From positions 3,884,001 through 3,948,000 of the forward strand of contig NZ_CP092827.1 of assembly GCF_022533585.1 (NCBI RefSeq): DNA of 64,000 nt. The letters run 5' to 3'. The translations under genes were made by a program, and so were the position numbers. Positions 63,678-64,000 of this stretch are shown in pieces. The notes under the pieces are model-generated. The model had not been told where the DNA came from and ran no database searches. It saw only the letters and a list, made by a program, of their open reading frames with translations. Position 1 is the stretch's first letter, and the number at the start of each line of letters is the position of its first letter. The stretch comes from Pseudomonas sp. LS.1a. GTDB lineage: Bacteria > Pseudomonadota > Gammaproteobacteria > Pseudomonadales > Pseudomonadaceae.

Positions 63678-63697
63678 AGGCCACCCGAAGGTGGCCT
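63678..63697 (-). terminator. Rho-independent terminator of sucD
   Basis: 8-bp stem AGGCCACC/GGTGGCCT with a CGAA loop; in the minus direction followed by TTTGTCGTTT. About 26 bases after the sucD stop. Confidence 0.85.
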
Positions 63698-63723
63698 CTG
63701 TGCGCGTGGGGGGTGTAGCAGTA

Positions 63724-64000
63724 TTACTTCTTGACTTCCCAGCCAGTCAGCTCGGCCAGGGCCTTGCCGATGTCAGCCAGGGAACGCACGGTCTTCACAC
63801 CAGCGTCCTGCAGGGCGGCGAACTTCTCGTCCGCAGTGCCCTTGCCGCCGGAGATGATGGCGCCAGCGTGGCCCATGCGCTTGCCCGCAGGTGCAGTAAC
63901 ACCAGCGATGTAGGAAACGACAGGCTTGGTGACGTTGGCCTTGATGTAGGCCGCGGCTTCTTCTTCAGCCGAACCGCCGATCTCACCGATCATGACGATC
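63724..64000 (-). CDS. sucD: Succinyl-CoA ligase [ADP-forming] subunit alpha (C-terminal part)
   Basis: The last 92 or so codons of sucD; the gene runs off the window end. Visible motifs are [17 protein letters not shown] (phosphohistidine-domain region), [20 protein letters not shown] and [20 protein letters not shown], all typical of the alpha subunit, which carries the CoA site and phosphorylated histidine. TCA cycle enzyme converting succinyl-CoA to succinate with ATP formation. Last gene of its operon, ending at a terminator. Confidence 0.96.
   Translation of the reverse strand, partial: IVMIGEIGGSAEEEAAAYIKANVTKPVVSYIAGVTAPAGKRMGHAGAIISGGKGTADEKFAALQDAGVKTVRSLADIGKALAELTGWEVKK

Larger units (their letters stand above)
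63243..63723. other. 481-base intergenic region upstream of brnQ
   Basis: Holds the brnQ promoter and a leader of unknown extent (63243-63545), the REP pair at 63550-63652 and the sucD terminator. In the leader a loose inverted repeat (GGTGAC-aaaaca-GTTACC on the minus strand, near 63384-63402) could be a regulatory site; no gene is visible. A short minus-strand frame at 63337-63600 runs through the REP copy and is not believable. Confidence 0.6.

Overview
The window looks like chromosome of a Pseudomonas putida-group bacterium. Reasons: high GC coding sequence, a nuo operon ending nuoH-nuoN, and gene order that matches what I recall of P. putida and P. aeruginosa. Examples are dnaQ-rnhA-methyltransferase-gloB-mltD-npp transporter, kdpFABC-kdpDE, gpsA-...-hybrid kinase-fabA-fabB, and htpG...brnQ-sucD. 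The many copies of the P. putida-type REP element (core near cgcgggtaaacccgctcccaca) agree. I saw no rRNA, tRNA, CRISPR array or insertion-sequence transposase. Almost everything is core chromosome.

Layout. 1-7380: end of the complex I operon (nuoG tail, nuoHIJKLMN), closed by a strong terminator. 7414-9227: a small phage-derived island holding an Ogr-type zinc finger gene, a CI-like repressor, and an oppositely oriented trio encoding a DNA-binding-domain-only LuxR protein, a P2 gpL-like head protein and a holin-like protein. 9448-14734: TonB receptor, FMN reductase, small conserved protein, Orn/Lys/Arg decarboxylase. 14910-17818: dnaQ, rnhA, methyltransferase and gloB. 17919-26997: mltD, then a five-gene peptide ABC transporter with two binding proteins (Npp/Yej type). 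27223-33286: an accessory-looking stretch with an Xre-like regulator, an HD phosphohydrolase, a small membrane protein, a kinase/M23-like/aminotransferase fusion and a LysR regulator. 33446-41367: kdpE, kdpD, kdpC, kdpB, kdpA and kdpF on the minus strand, encoding the high-affinity K+ pump and its two-component system.

41543-47317: minus-strand housekeeping genes (AI-2E family permease, DUF4892 protein, two alpha/beta hydrolases, sixA, DUF4389 protein, gpsA). 47539-52504: TonB receptor, periplasmic binding protein and hybrid histidine kinase in one overlapping operon, directly ahead of fabA-fabB (52712-54459), the anaerobic unsaturated fatty acid pathway. 54636-61664: lipoprotein amidohydrolase, pirin, dienelactone hydrolase, htpG, two hotdog thioesterases, Ala-rich lipoprotein and DUF599 protein. 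61929-63242: branched-chain amino acid carrier. The window ends inside sucD.

The points most worth a second look are: an 18-codon ORF that exactly bridges nuoL and nuoM with ATGA overlaps at both ends; the phage-derived cassette with its solo LuxR DNA-binding domain; the kinase/lyase fusion gene with a promoter palindrome; a 34-bp palindrome just ahead of the Xre-like gene; the TonB receptor/binding protein/hybrid kinase module; a sigma-32 promoter for htpG that lies inside the end of the upstream gene; and a 78-bp perfect inverted repeat. Functions are assigned by recognising families from the protein sequences; no database search was run.
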